Source: Bicyclus anynana (taxonomy: Eukaryota; Arthropoda; Insecta; Lepidoptera; Nymphalidae). From it: a stretch of 64,000 nt of DNA. The position numbers were made by a program, and so were the translations under genes. The stretch's first letter is position 1. Each line of letters begins with the position of its first letter. This document shows, one piece after another, positions 8,871 through 21,452 of this stretch. The notes beneath the pieces are model-generated. The model was not told the origin of the DNA. It worked only from the letters and a program-made list of their open reading frames with translations, and searched no databases. The DNA lies in NCBI RefSeq assembly GCF_947172395.1, contig NC_069085.1:156112-220111 (forward strand), in the 5' to 3' direction.

Positions 8871-11518
8871 TATTCAATTCAATTCAATTCAAAGCCTTTA
8901 TTAATCCTTACATAAGTTTTACATAATTTTTAACAACATTAACAATATATTTTTTTTTTTTTTTTATTATTATTATGTTTTTTATATTTTATATTAGATT
9001 ATTTTATATTAGAGCCAGTTCCTTCCTGCTAATTGGACGATATCATCGCACCAGCGGGTCTTTGGTCTGCCTACTTTTCTTTTTCCCGCAGGTCCAGGAC
9101 ACGCGGTAGTTCTTAATGTCCATCGATCGTCTGTTAGTCTTGAGACGTGTCCAGCCCACTTCCACTTCAGTTTTAAGGCGTATTTTAATGCGTCAGTTAG
9201 TTTTGTCTTCTGTCTAATGTCTTTGCTTTTTACCTTTTGAATTTTTCTTAAGTTCAGTAAGCTCCTCTCCATCGCCCTTTCACATGTCACGATTTTATTA
9301 CTAATATTTTTGGTGTGAACCCATGTTTGGCAAGCATAAGTTAGACAGGGGAGGATACATGTATCAAATAGAGTTCTTTTTAGATTTAGTGGGTAAGTCC
9401 CTTTCATTATTTCTCTGTGCGCCCAGTATTTGTTCCACGTAGTAGTAATTCGTCTCTCTACTTCTTCTTCTGCACTTGTAACACTAAATGATATTTGTTT
9501 ACCAAGATATATATACGAATCAACGTACTCTAATGCTGTATTATTTAACTGAATTGCATTTTTTGAACTATTTGTCATTATTTTGGTTTTATTTATATTC
9601 ATTTCGAGTCCAACTTTTCTGCTCTCTAAATCCAGAGTGTTGATCATGTTTTCGAGTTTACCACTATGTTCTGCAAAGAGTGCGATGTCATCGGCAAATC
9701 GGAGGTGACTCAGGTAATTGCCAGAAATATTAATGCCCTCGTTTGTCCAGTCTAATTGGTAGAAAACATTGGCTAAAACTGCAAGAAATAGTTTTGGGGA
9801 TATTGGATCACCTTGTCTTACCCCTCTACGAATATATATTTCATCTCCGCATTGTTCTAACTTAATTCTGCTTTTACTGTTAATGTAGACATTTTTCAAT
9901 ATGTTAATATATTTTTTGTTTATATTGCAATTGTTTAGGGCTTCCCAAATCGAATGGTGGGATATACTATCGAATGCTTTTGTGTAATCTATGAAGCCAA
10001 TATACAGTGGTTTGTTGAATTCCCTATATTTTTCGATATTCAATTACATGTATATGGTCAATTGTGCTAAATCCTGATCTAAACCCCGCCTGTTCTACTG
10101 GTTGAAAGCTGTCAATTTGTGGACCAATTCTAATTAAGAGGATTGATGTAAATAATTTGTAGATGTTTGAAAGAAGACTTATTGGTCGATAGTTTGAAAT
10201 TTGTAGAGGGTCGCCTTTTTTGTACAAAAGAATGATTTCTGAAGTGGTCCATTGATTTGGCAATTGTCCTGTGTCTATGATTGTATTAAATAATAAAGTA
10301 AATGGAGAAGTTAGTAAGAACGCTGCAATTTTTATGATTTCATTTGGGATGTTGTCTGGTCCTGCACTTTTACCTATTTTAAGATTTTTAATATGTTTAA
10401 GTGTTTCCATTTCACATATTGGTGTGAATTCACCTGTTTCATTGTGATCTGTTTCTTCGATAGTGCTATTTTGTTCTTCGGGTAGTTTAGAGTATAAGTC
10501 CTTATAAAATTTTGTAGCGCAGTCCAGCAAATCTGACCTACTATTCAGTTTCTGGTTGCCAGAGCTAAGGGCTGTTATCCAATTTTTATGTGATTTTAAT
10601 TCGTGTTTGGCTCTTTTGTAACTTCTGTGTTGTGTTAGATTTTTTTCAATAACATTTTTTCTGTGATTTTCATAATCCTTTCTTATTTTTTTTATTCGTA
10701 GTTTTAAATAGATAACTAAGTTCTTTTTTCGTTTCTCTATCTTTATGTTTGCGTTTTAATAGTTCTGAACGCCTTTCGATAAGTTTTTTGGTTTCCTCGC
10801 TTAAAATGCTTCTTCTTTGTTTATCTGGATATATTTGAGGCTCAATATTTGTTTTTATTATAGCTTCTAGAGAATCGTAAAAGGTCTGCACATTAATGTT
10901 TCGTTCAGAGGAAATAGTATCTTTCAATTTATTTAGGAGTTTTGTTAAATTATTTAGATAAACATCGACTTCGTGTTCAGTACGTGGAATTTTAAAAGAT
11001 TTTTTGAATGTTTTTCTGCATAATCTCTTATTTTTGATCATGAATGTGGCTCTAACTAGTCTGTGATCTGATGGAAATTGAAAGTTGTTTAGCACTTCTA
11101 AATTTGAGACTGATTTTACGAAATTTGTTAAAATTAAATCTATTTCGTTTTTTGTCTTTCCATCGGGTGAAATCCAGGTCCATCGACGGTGAACTTTTTT
11201 GTTAAAAAACGTGTTAACTATAGAGAGTTTATGTTCGAGGGCATGTGATATAAGGAGTTCTCCCCTTTTGCTTCTTGCTCCGTAGCCAAAATTACCCATT
11301 ACAATGCCTTCGTTTTTTCTCGGTTGCCCTATTTTGGCGTTGAACTCACCCAGTAATATAATATTTTTGTTTGCAAATTCGTAGGCTTTATTTAGTGTAT
11401 TGTAAAAGTTGAGGATGTCTTCTTCACTCGAATCTTCCGTGGGAGCATAGGCTTGTATGATAGAGATAGTCATGTTATTAAAGTTAAGCTGCAGCATTGC
11501 TACTCTGTCTGAGAATTA
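8871..11518 (-). mobile_element. RTE-type LINE, 5'-truncated, decayed
   Basis: Reads on the minus strand as endonuclease (11510-10680) then reverse transcriptase (10660-9009). Its 3' end is an AT-rich tail with AATAAAGGCTTTGAATTG and a (TTGAA)n run at 8871-8892. The 5' border near 11518 falls inside the endonuclease (SDRVAML), so the first part is missing. It is an immobile copy inserted between VKR and the next repeats. Confidence 0.85.
9009..11510 (-). pseudogene. RTE endonuclease/reverse transcriptase with frameshifts
   Basis: Three frame segments: 11497-10670 (AP-endonuclease: QAYAPTEDS, GEFNAKIG, TWISPDG, SDHRLVRA), 10530-10024 (reverse transcriptase front: GKSAGPDNIPNEI, SNYRPISLLSNIYKL) and 10043-9009 (YTKAFDS, RRGVRQGDPISPKLF, RFADDIALFA, then GRPKTRWCDDIVQLAG). 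The catalytic FADD box is present. One shift lies near 10690 in a homopolymer and another near 10035. The C-terminal GRPKTRW motif is typical of RTE-like elements. Confidence 0.85.
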
Positions 11519-12309
11519 CACACTACTACACTACATACATACTACACTACATAATTATATCAGCATTTAATCCCTTTGCACTACTTTAAATAATTATTGA
11601 AATTGAATGAATGACGACACCTGCATGCACCTGATCGGTGGCCTACGTCACAGTAGATATATATCTACTGTGCCTACGTCGTCGGTTGCTCAACTACTGG
11701 AATGGTACAAGTTCCTCGAGTACAGGTGGCGTTAACATTCATTATTTATGTTATTGTGGAAGATGTATCAGTGTTGGTATAAAAGAGACTTGAGTTCAGT
11801 TGTTTGTTACGCAGTGTAGACACCGTGACTCTGCCAGTCGGGTTAGATTTTGTACAATAATGTTTTGTTTGAGAACATAACGGGCAGGGAAGGTAATGCA
11901 TTCTGAAGGGATCCTTGAAACCTAATCCGCTCGCCCGTAGTTTATGTTATCGTTCAACGGGGGAGGGGGCGGGGGGCGGGTGACGGATGTAAATGAAAGC
12001 ATCGATAAGTGTTATTACTTATATAAAATCATATCGAGTAGATAACGTAGAGCATGCGTCACGCGAAGCTATCGAATGAAAGTCACGGCGCCCGCCGCGG
12101 GAGTGAGCGGGGCCGACCTCGACGTTTTCATAATTATCTGTGACAAGTGGGACCAGTTCATTTTTAAAATAAATGGAATTTAATTTAATTTACTATCACT
12201 GTGCAAAACTGCTTTTGTTCAGTGCGGCACGGGGTCTATCGACCCGGTATTTTCTTTTGCATATAATATACTCTAAACAACTAATCCACTGACACCTTCA
12301 AACACAGAT
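11519..12309. other. Intergenic stretch
   Basis: Low-complexity ACTAC repeats at 11519-11550, the micro-palindrome at 11649-11672 (separate entry), a TATAAAA at about 11778, a run of Gs near 11960-11975, and CGGGGTC...GACCCGG as a small hairpin near 12230-12252. No coding region seen. Confidence 0.6.
11642..11679. repeat. 24-bp perfect palindrome with 7-bp target-type duplication
   Basis: Insert 11649-11672 reads CACAGTAGATAT and its exact reverse complement. It is flanked by CCTACGT at 11642-11648 and again at 11673-11679. It sits just after a short dispersed motif (11617-11641) whose other copies (18809, 38157) lack any insert. Confidence 0.85.
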
Positions 12310-12545
12310 CAGTTGGTTCGTTATCTATCATTCATTAACATCATCATATCAGCCAATGGACGTCCACTGCAGGACATAGGCCTTTTGTTGGGACTTCCAA
12401 ACATCACGATACTGAGCCACCTGCATCCAGCGAATCCCTGCGACTCGCTTGATGTCGTCAGTCCACCTGGTGGGGGGTCGGCCAACATTGCGCTTACTTG
12501 CGCCATTCCAGCATATGGCGACCCCGCAGTAGTATTTAGCAATAT
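12310..12545 (-). mobile_element. RTE-type LINE, 3' stub
   Basis: The minus strand encodes the C-terminus of an RTE reverse transcriptase: CWNGASKRNVGRPPTRWTDD, IKRVAGIRWMQ, KAYVLQWTSIG then stop. The 3' end carries ATGATG-type repeats. It is only the last part of an element and differs from the element at 8871. Confidence 0.85.
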
Positions 12546-12821
12546 GAAAAATAAATTCCTTCAACTAGGTAGGTGGTCACCTTTAATACCAACAATCAAC
12601 TACTATACCTACATATAATAATCCTATTTTCAGGTGTGACATTTAACAATTTGTGTACTTTTGGTCACCCTAACCAAACGTCAATATTCATCAATAATCA
12701 GAATAATTATCAAACAGTTGTCTAGCAGCTAGCTTTTCTATCATGGTTTGCAGTTGCAGACAAACCGCCGTGTACAGATTAAGGAAGCTGTTTCCGACTC
12801 CGGGTGAAGGGTGTGGGTTCA

Positions 12822-14582
12822 ACAAACTGTTAAAATTAAAAAGAACTGGAGACATGTGGGGCATGTCAGTGAAAGTAATATCTAACATCATTGATGTCAT
12901 TGCTCCCCACTTATCTATTATTTTTAATGAATGCGTGGATTTGGGTATCTTTCCGAACCTAATGAAACATGGCAAACTGTTACCACTTTTTAAATCAGGT
13001 GACAAAACTGATGTTAATAATTATAGACCAATTACAATACTGCCAACACTTAGTAAGGTTTTTGAAAAAATCATTTTAAATCAACTTTTAAGTCATTCTA
13101 ATTTGAATAATTTATTTCATCCTGAACAGTATGGTTTTACTAAAGGTCGCAGTACAACTGATGCAGGTGCTAAACTTTTAAAACATATATATGATGCATG
13201 GGAAAATGCTAAGAATGCTATTGGTGTATTTTGTGATTTGTCCAAAGCATTCGATTGTGTTGACCATAACATTCTTTTACTTAAGTTAAGCCACTATGGC
13301 ATAAAAAGTGTTGCACTTGATCTCATCGCCTCTTATCTTAGTGATAGAACACAAAAGGTATGCATAAATGATTCAAAGTCTCGCGGTTTTTCTAACACAA
13401 TGGGCGTCCCACAGGGTTCAATTCTGGGTCCTTTTCTATTCCTAGTGTACATAAACGATTTACCACACCATGTTAGCGGCATCTGTGAGATAGTACTGTT
13501 TGCTGACGACACATCCCTAATTTTTAAGAGTGACAGAAGTAAAGATAATTCCGACGATGTAAACCGTGCCATATCGCATGTGTCGCATTGGTTCACTGTT
13601 AACAACTTACTTTTAAATGCAAAGAAAACTAAATGTATTGAGTTTTCATTACCAAATGTTATAAAATTAGATAAGTCTATAATGATCAATGGTGAAACAC
13701 TAGATATAGAGAATTCCACAGTTTTCCTGGGAGTGACCTTGGATTCCAAACTTCAGTGGGGTGCTCATATAGAAAAACTGTCAGGTAAACTCAGCTCAGC
13801 TGCTTTTGCAGTGAGAAAAATAAGACAGTTTACTGATGTTGATACAGCTAGACTTGTTTATTTTGCGTACTTTCACAGCGTAATGTCTTACGGTATTTTG
13901 TTGTGGGGCAAGGCTGCTGATATACATTCTATATTTGTACTTCAAAAAAGAGCAATTCGAGCAATATATCAACTAAAATCACGCGAGTCCCTTCGTCAAA
14001 AGTTTAAAGAAATAGGCATTTTAACAGTAGCCTGTCAGTATATATATATAACAGTATAGTTTATGTAAGACAAAATATTAATTTGTACAAACGAAAATGA
14101 GATTTAAACCCACGTCTTACTAGACACGGGCATAAGTTAGTTATTTCTGCATATCGTCTCCAAAGAGTTAAAAAATCTTTTGTGGGTTTGGGTGTACTCT
14201 TCTATAACAAGATCCCCAAGACTGTGATGGACTTGCCAATGCACAACTTTAAGCAATGTGTTAAAAAACATTTACTTAGTCGAGATTACTACACTATTGA
14301 TGAGTTCCTTAACGACAAAGGTGCTTGGAGGCCATTGGATCAGCTTCCACCTTCACACAGGAAATAAAACTATAAGAAATTGTAATTTAATTGTTATCAA
14401 ATGTAAATTATAATACTGTATGACTTTTTCAAAAGAGGAACTGTTGAGATTCTCGCCGGTATCTTCTCAGCAGAACCTGCCTTCCGAACCGGTGGTAGAA
14501 TCTTTACAAATAGTCAACTGACGTGTCAAAAGTGCTTGTAAACTGAGCCTACTTGAAATAAATGAATTTTGAATTTTTTTGA
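12822..14582 (+). mobile_element. CR1-group LINE, 5'-truncated copy of the 31560-36370 element
   Basis: Frame 12743-14059 from about residue 30 onward is the reverse transcriptase of the full-length element, with only scattered substitutions (LKLKRTGDMWGMSV, CDLSKAFDCVDH, GVPQGSILGPF, LFADDTSLIF). The copy starts inside the coding region, shifts frame at a TA run near 14045, gains a stop near 14099, and resumes at 14182-14367 to the same C-terminus. The 3' tail is TTTTGAA-type. Dead copy. Confidence 0.88.
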
Positions 14583-14587
14583 ATTTC

Positions 14588-14835
14588 AAATCCGGTCCGG
14601 GTCATGCACCTCCAACTTTTCAGCTGTGTGGATTTTAAGAAATTATATATCACGTATCTCAAACGGCGAAGGAAAACATCGTGAGGAAATCGGCATACCA
14701 GAAAATTTTAATAATTCTCTGCGTGTGTGAAGTCTGCCAATCCGTATTGGGCCAGTGTGGTGGACTATTGGCCTACCCCCTCTCATTCTGAGAGAAGACT
14801 CGAGCTCAGCTGTGAGCTGAATATGTGATAATGAA
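14588..14835 (+). mobile_element. SINE, 5'-truncated
   Basis: Starts AATCCGGTCCGGG directly after the LINE tail and matches the minus-strand SINE at 28985-29300: ACATCGTGAGGAAA, GTGAAGTCTGCCAATCCG, GAGCTCAGCTGTGAGCTGAA. The tRNA-like head is missing. Confidence 0.7.
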
Positions 14836-15302
14836 CAAATGGGCCACGAATCGTATTACAAAACTATAACTCAATAAATGAACTATTATTATTAAAAAGT
14901 TTTTTAAATATTAATTATTGTTCATGTTTTGAGTTTTGACCCTTCAGGGGTACAATTTTTAAAAATCATGAATTACATTATTTCTAGTATTTTTCTAGTA
15001 GTACACATAAACATGCCACAAGGTACACATACCTTGAAGGAGTTTCTATGTAAACTTTCAACCCTCAACTTCTGATTTAATTTTCGCACAAAAGTATCCT
15101 AGGTATAATCTTCTTCGTATTATGGTCTCAAAGTGTCCCAAGTTTCATTTGTTAGATTTTTAATTATTTAAATAATTATAAATACATAAGACAACATATA
15201 AAAACTCCTTCTTCCAGATAAATGTTTTAATCTGTACTGTTTATTAATGATAATGGTTTTATTCTGAGGTTGGTAGGGTATTGTGATATATACTCTATGT
15301 AA

Positions 15303-15625
15303 AAAATTTTAATAAAAAAAATTCAACCGACTTCCAACTCAAAAATTAACCTAAACTAAAAAGCAAAAAATAACATCTTACCTATGTGCTACCTTCTGAT
15401 CAGTTTGAAGGCGGTGCCAGGCCAGTGATGTTTTAATTCAAGCCGTTTAAATTACACAATTTCTGTGGTTATTTCAGAAACAGCTTTAATTAAAATATGA
15501 CACTGGATTGGCACCGCCTTCAAACTGATCAGAAGGTAGCACATAGGTAAGATGTTATTTTTTGCTTTTTAGTTTAGGTTAATTTTTGAGTTGGAAGTCG
15601 GTTGAATTTTTTTTATTAAAATTTT
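15303..15625. repeat. Perfect 117-bp inverted repeat, 89-bp spacer
   Basis: Left arm 15303-15419 and right arm 15509-15625 are exact reverse complements by eye, and the spacer continues imperfectly (CCAGTG...TTTTAATT). Such perfection implies a recent inverted duplication of the element's left end. Confidence 0.9.
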
Positions 15626-15722
15626 TATTTTTTAATTTTTAGTTTTAGCACACCTACTGAGTGTGAACTGACTGTCCTCCGTCTTCATCACCAGACCCCC
15701 TATGCAGTCACAATCCATATGG

Positions 15723-16350
15723 GTGGAAAGTTCTCATCAATATAAAATTTATCAAGTCCAACCACAAGGTAGCTACTGTGAACCGTCGAGGAGTTCCCTT
15801 AACTCTCCTTCATCTTCATCACCAGACCTCTAATACAGTCATAACCTATCCAGGTGGAAAGTTCTCATCAATACAAAATTATCAAGTCAAAACACAAGGT
15901 AGCTACTGTGAACCGTCGAGGAGTTCCCTTAACTATCCTTCGTTTTCCTCACCAGACCCCTAATACAGTCACAACCCATCTAGGTGGAAAGTTCTCATCA
16001 ATACAAATTTATCAAGTCCAAACACAAGGTAGCTACTGTGAACCGTCGAGGAGTTCTCTTCACTGTCCTTCGTCTTCATCATCAGACCCTTAATACAGTC
16101 ACAACCCATCTAGGTGGAAAGTTCTCATCAATACAAATTTATCAAGTCCAAACACAAGGTAGCTACTGTGAACCGTCGAGGAGTTCTCTTCACTGTCCTT
16201 CGTCTTCATCATCAGACCCTTAATACAGTCACAACCCATCTAGGTGGAAAGTTCTCATCAATACAAATAAATTAAGCCCAAACAAAAGGTACCTGCTGTA
16301 AATCGTTGACGAGTTCCATCGTCAGTGTATCGGCTCCATCATCAGACCAA
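15723..16350 (+). repeat. 130-bp satellite-like array inside the 15301 element
   Basis: GTGGAAAGTTCTCATCAAT recurs at 15723, 15854, 15984, 16114 and 16244 (spacing 131, then 130). The units at 15984 and 16114 look identical. The peptide repeats in this stretch are by-products. Confidence 0.92.
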
Positions 16351-16573
16351 CTCCAGACCTTCATAAAATTGTAGTGGTTTAAAATACCTTATGGAAACAC
16401 TAACAAACGCACTAGCCGTCTCTACGATTTTCAAAAGTTCCCCTCGATTTCTCCAGGATGCCATCATCAGATCCTGACATGAAAAAAATGGGACCACCCT
16501 GGAATCAAACCCTTCACAACAAAAAAAGAATTTTCAAAATCGGTCCACAAATGACGGAATTATCGCTGGACAT

Positions 16574-16605
<32 letters not shown>

Positions 16606-16807
16606 CATACATACAGCCGAACGTAGAACCTCCTCCTTTTTGGAAGTCGGTTAAAAAGAGGCGAACATGCGATTATGTGGCGTGAAGTTTATTTAATTAA
16701 TGTATTATCCATCTACCAAAGTAACGATTTGTTTAAGAATGAGTAATAAGTTATTTGAAATACAGTTTATACATTCCAGCTTGTGTTATTTTATTCCATT
16801 GCTTTTA

Positions 16808-19800
16808 TCAGAAGTGAGAGTACCTACGAACACGATGTCATTACCTACATTAAAGTCGATCTACAGAAAGAAAATGTAACGGCATTTAAATGAAGTGTGA
16901 ATTTGGGAAACAGTGGTTTACATTACGAGAAATGCGATAAAAATCATACGTGTGTACAACCATTAAGTATGTATACCACTGACGGCTATGGGACGCACGC
17001 CGCACTGGTCCCGGTAAAAGTATTTATGCGATGTCGGTTGTCGATGCTTACAATATCTAACAAGAATGAAGAAACGTAAACGTAACACACTTATACCATG
17101 TTGACGATATTTATGAGCAAAACAGTCAAACAGTCCAACAGCACTCATAAGAGGATATTATTTGAAAAACTGCGAGAGAACAGAGAAGAACGTGTAAATT
17201 AATAACAAAATACAAAGATGCATGTGTGGTGTTAGCTGCAGAGTTATATGAGATGGAATCCTGTTGGTTTGACGGATGAGAAATACCAATGATGTCTAAA
17301 TATATTAAACTAGGTGTCTGGTGAGTTTTATTAGTTTGATTAAACAGCCTCATAAATTATTCAGTTGTGACTAATATGAAATAAAATTACAAAGAATAAA
17401 TAATCACTAGGTGAAACTAAGTATGGTTGATAGGTTGTCAGTTTGTCTGGCTTATTGTCAAAACATTTTTGTTAGATGACTATATCTAGGAAACCAAAAT
17501 CATTTAAGTGAAAAGTACACACACACAAACACACATACACACTGCTCAAGAAATTAACGTATGAAGACAGACCACTCTAGGGTTGTTAGGATGTAGGACA
17601 CTGGCATAATGTAATATTGAGAAATCTTAATTATAGAACTACATTACATCCGTTGCTGACATGGGACTAAAATGAATTAACTAAAATATTGTTTTTTTTT
17701 GTGCCTGTAACTTCAAACTATACATTTGTTATATGTGAGTTTTTATGACTGAATAACATAAAAATTAAAAATATATGAAGTTTTATGTAATGGTTCAAGT
17801 ATTATTTTAGGCCTTGATGTAGGTACCTGATAACAAGTTTTGAGACAGCTATTACAATATTTTCAGATAGGATTTGCTTAGATATATCATTATGTAGATT
17901 ACTGTATGTACTTAATATAAATTTTTTTAAATCTTTTAAGAAATTGGATTGATAGATTTCTTGAAAAATAAATTTGTAGTTATGTTTGAAAACCTATTTA
18001 ACTATTCAAGCGTTGACAACATGCCTTCAGCCTATTTAGTATAGAACAGTTATTAACAATCTGCAGCAACACAGTAAATGATTCTTATCCATGAATATTA
18101 TTATATTCGGCTTATCTACAAGAGTACTAAGAGATATTATGATATTCATCTTAATGAAATCTTATAATTAATTAAATTGGAGATTTTTTTTTAGGGTGAT
18201 ATTAAAAAGTTACTTGTGTGACAATTGAGTAATAAATAATTAATTATAATAATATCATTGATCACAAATTGTCTTAGAGCCCAGTCTGTATGGACTTCAA
18301 GTAAAGAGACACAGATTGCCATAAATAGGTTGTAAAATATTTGTCTAAGACATATTTTGACAGTTTTGTGGGTGGGTGACGTTGGGCTCTCTTTTCATTA
18401 ATGGTCATGTGCAGATGTATAGATTCTACATACAAGTAAATTAACCATACTATTGCTGTTGTTTTAGATTCAATCAATCAGTTTATTATTTGCAGATACA
18501 CTAGTGTATTTAATCCATGTCTCATTTGTTTATTTCTAGCATTTTATTAGATTGCAACATTTTGTATAATTATGAAAATTAGTAATTATTATGGGGTTGT
18601 GGTTAGAATTATATATTCGGATGGTTACAATGATATGTGCATAAGGTTTTAACTAGGGTATACTAGTACACTAAAGGTAAAAAAAAAAATTAGAAAATTC
18701 CTTGGCCAACATATTAAGTGGTATAGGTTTTGAATATAGATTTGTATTGGGTCCTTAGGTAGTCAGTACATTTGTGCATCTACAAAGTGCACGCCACCGA
18801 GTTGTTGGTACCTGCATGCAACTGATGGGTGGTCTGCATCAAGTATGAATCAATATAGAGACTTAAATCATTACATCAGTAAAATAATTAATGGATATAG
18901 CCAAAAAAAAAAAAAAAAAAAGAAATTTAACAGAATTAAAAAAAAAAGAATATACTAAAATTAATGAATAGGTAAAACCTCTGATAGCAAACTAGAGGTA
19001 TATAACAAAGGGGGTGGTCTGGTCTAAGACAGGTTTATGCTACTATTATTACAAAAAAGGGGGTAGTCTGAAGATAATTATACAATACATAGTCAAATAT
19101 CATCTTTTCTTATCTAGTGATAACTACTAGGATTGGATTACATACTAAAATTATTACAATCATAAATCGCAATATTTTCAAGAAGTCTTTATTATCATTA
19201 AAAAAAAAAAAGCATTTCTTTAAGAGAAAGAGTCTTTTGTCTGAATTAAAGTAAATTGATAGATTAACACATGTTTAACATTTTATTTCATTTTATGTAC
19301 CGGGTCTAAGGTTCATTCAATTATAGACTGATTTTCTCTTGGATGCTAGGTATGCTAGTTATGTTAAATTAAATTATTTGTCAAACAAGTATGATATTTA
19401 TCTGAACGATTAAGTGACTGAGCTATGTGATACTGTGTGAAAATATTTGATTACAGATCCGAGATGCATGGATATTGATTGATGAATATGGGATATATGA
19501 GATTCTCATGATAATCATCGGGTTGAACACAGCCCTATTCGACAGTTGACCCAAATCACAAAGATGAGAGAAGTTACACTATGTATTGATAACACACGAT
19601 TTAAATTTAGTATTTTTATTTATGATATGATGATATTATAATTATGTATTATATTGAGAGTTATTAGTTTTGATATCATATATACATATATTTTAAATAT
19701 TTGCTCACATCCATGATGTTATTCATTAATTATGACTTACTGATGACGATTTGTGTTTTGGTAAAATTTTAATATAAGGATAGATGTATTACACAGGCCG

Positions 19801-20750
19801 ACACGATTTTCGTTGTCCAAGATATAATTATTTTTTTTCTACTGATTTTGTAGTGCTGATTACGAAATCAGACCTAATTTTATCATATCACATCAGATTT
19901 TTAGTAAAATTAATATATTCGCTAGTTTTGATTTTTCAGTGAAATTTTCGAGTTTTGGCACTCTTTCTTTGAATTAAGCGACCTCTCATGAGAAATTACT
20001 TCAGTTATAACAACGACACACCTATTTGTAACGCGTTTCGTGGAAATAAGCTGTTATAGTGCCTTTGTTAAAAAAAAATATATATATATTTTAGTTAATG
20101 GTTTTTTTTGTTGTTGGAAAACGTCTGATAAACATAACGTCTTCTATAAAGTGTCACAATAGTCCAGATATATTTTGTTACATTTGTTGAAACTTTATGA
20201 TTCTAAGCAAAAACTGAAAAATTTGTGGAAAATATGTATAATAAATATGTAGCTTATTTTGACTTCAAAATACAAATAAAATCGTGGACTCTGCAGTTTG
20301 TACTAATCGTGTTGAACAATTAAGGCAGTGGACACTGGACATACAGCAAAAGACAATCTCTACCTTTTGGTACTACCTATGATATAGTGAAAGCAAGACA
20401 ATCATACAGATATTGTTATTTTTGCTGTATGTTAGAAGCTTTTAAAGTAAAATTTGTTTTCCTTTTTGTAAAAAAAATTGATGTGATAGAGTAATTGTGC
20501 AGGTATTTTTGTGTTCAAAATACTATAAATTACTGATAATTTTTACTGAAATCAAAACAACGTTCAAAAAGTATTCATTTGTCGGCCGGTGTTATCGATA
20601 ATATTTTAGATAGTATTATAGTATAGTAGTGTTATGACGACTAATATACCGTTATTTGTTTTGTGAATGATTATGGATATATTTGTTGTATAATAATTTC
20701 TCTATTGATTATTACACAGCAAAATAAAATAAATAAATAAATATAAAAAG
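16808..20750. other. AT-rich gene-empty stretch
   Basis: No open frame longer than about 75 codons and no recognised exon. It contains a CA microsatellite at about 17518-17545, several oligo-A tracts (18902, 19200), the short dispersed motif at 18809-18832 and AAATAAATAAATA near 20727-20742. Possibly old transposon remains. A short GAAGTCGTTTAAA remnant of the AACCGACTTC family lies at about 20770-20797. Confidence 0.55.
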
Positions 20751-20853
20751 ATTCCAACGAATTGATAAACTCCTTTTTTTTTGAAGTCGTTTAAAAATGT
20801 ATGTATATGTATTTATATCTGATTTTATATTTTGATTATCTTCTATCACATGT

Positions 20854-21118
20854 CATCTGGAAGTCTAACACGATCATGAAGTCCTGTAACTATATTAGTT
20901 CTGAACTTGATGGTGAGGGGTTCGGTGCAGATGCAACACATCATCTGGAAGTCTAACACGATCACAAAGTCCTGTAATTTTACTAGTTCTGGACTTGGTG
21001 GTGAGGGGTTCGGTGCAGATGTCACACATCATCTGGAAGTCTAACACGATCACAAAGTCCTGTAACTTTACTAGTTCTGGACTGGGTGGTGAGGGGTTCG
21101 GTGCAGATGCCATTAATC
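20854..21118 (+). repeat. Three tandem copies of an 85-88-bp unit
   Basis: CATCTGGAAGTCTAACACGA starts at 20854, 20942 and 21027. Each unit ends with GGTGAGGGGTTCGGTGCAGA. The short minus-strand reading frames across it are by-products. The CATCTGGAAG core is shared with the 157-bp array at 21453. Confidence 0.92.
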
Positions 21119-21452
21119 GATGATGACGAATTTGACAAATATAAATAATGTTTTGAAATGATGAAAATAGATAAGTTGATTGACAAAAGCTTCACATGAA
21201 CATTATGTTTATTTATAATATGTATCACTCTTATTCTTATTTAACATTTTTATGATAAAAGTATATAGAAGAAATCAAGAATTTCATTATAGTTTCATGG
21301 ATTCTTTTAAATAACTTATGGGATGCTGTGTGATAATTAATTATAAAAATTTATTGTTAACATTGTTCTATTTATAGTTGATATTATAGTAATGTCATAA
21401 TTTCATGATATTCTTGTGTTGTTTGGGGACAAACTTTTAGTAAGGATGGCCG

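Larger units (their letters stand above)
15301..16656 (+). mobile_element. AACCGACTTCC-ended element of about 1.35 kb, inserted in a repeated sequence
   Basis: The ends carry AACCGACTTCC (left) and GGAAGTCGGTT (right), an 11-bp terminal inverted repeat. It splits a 307-bp sequence into 15151-15304 and 16654-16807; the unsplit paralogue is at 22790-23093. Left-flank and right-flank coordinates stay collinear with that paralogue on both sides, and an AAAA is shared by both junctions. Inside are a long hairpin (15303-15625), a 130-bp tandem array and an oligo-A tract near 16580-16605. No open frame of note, so non-autonomous. Confidence 0.8.

Noticed and set aside
15778..16223. Serial small ORFs in the 130-bp array
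   Set aside because: Tandem-repeat by-products with no start context or family.
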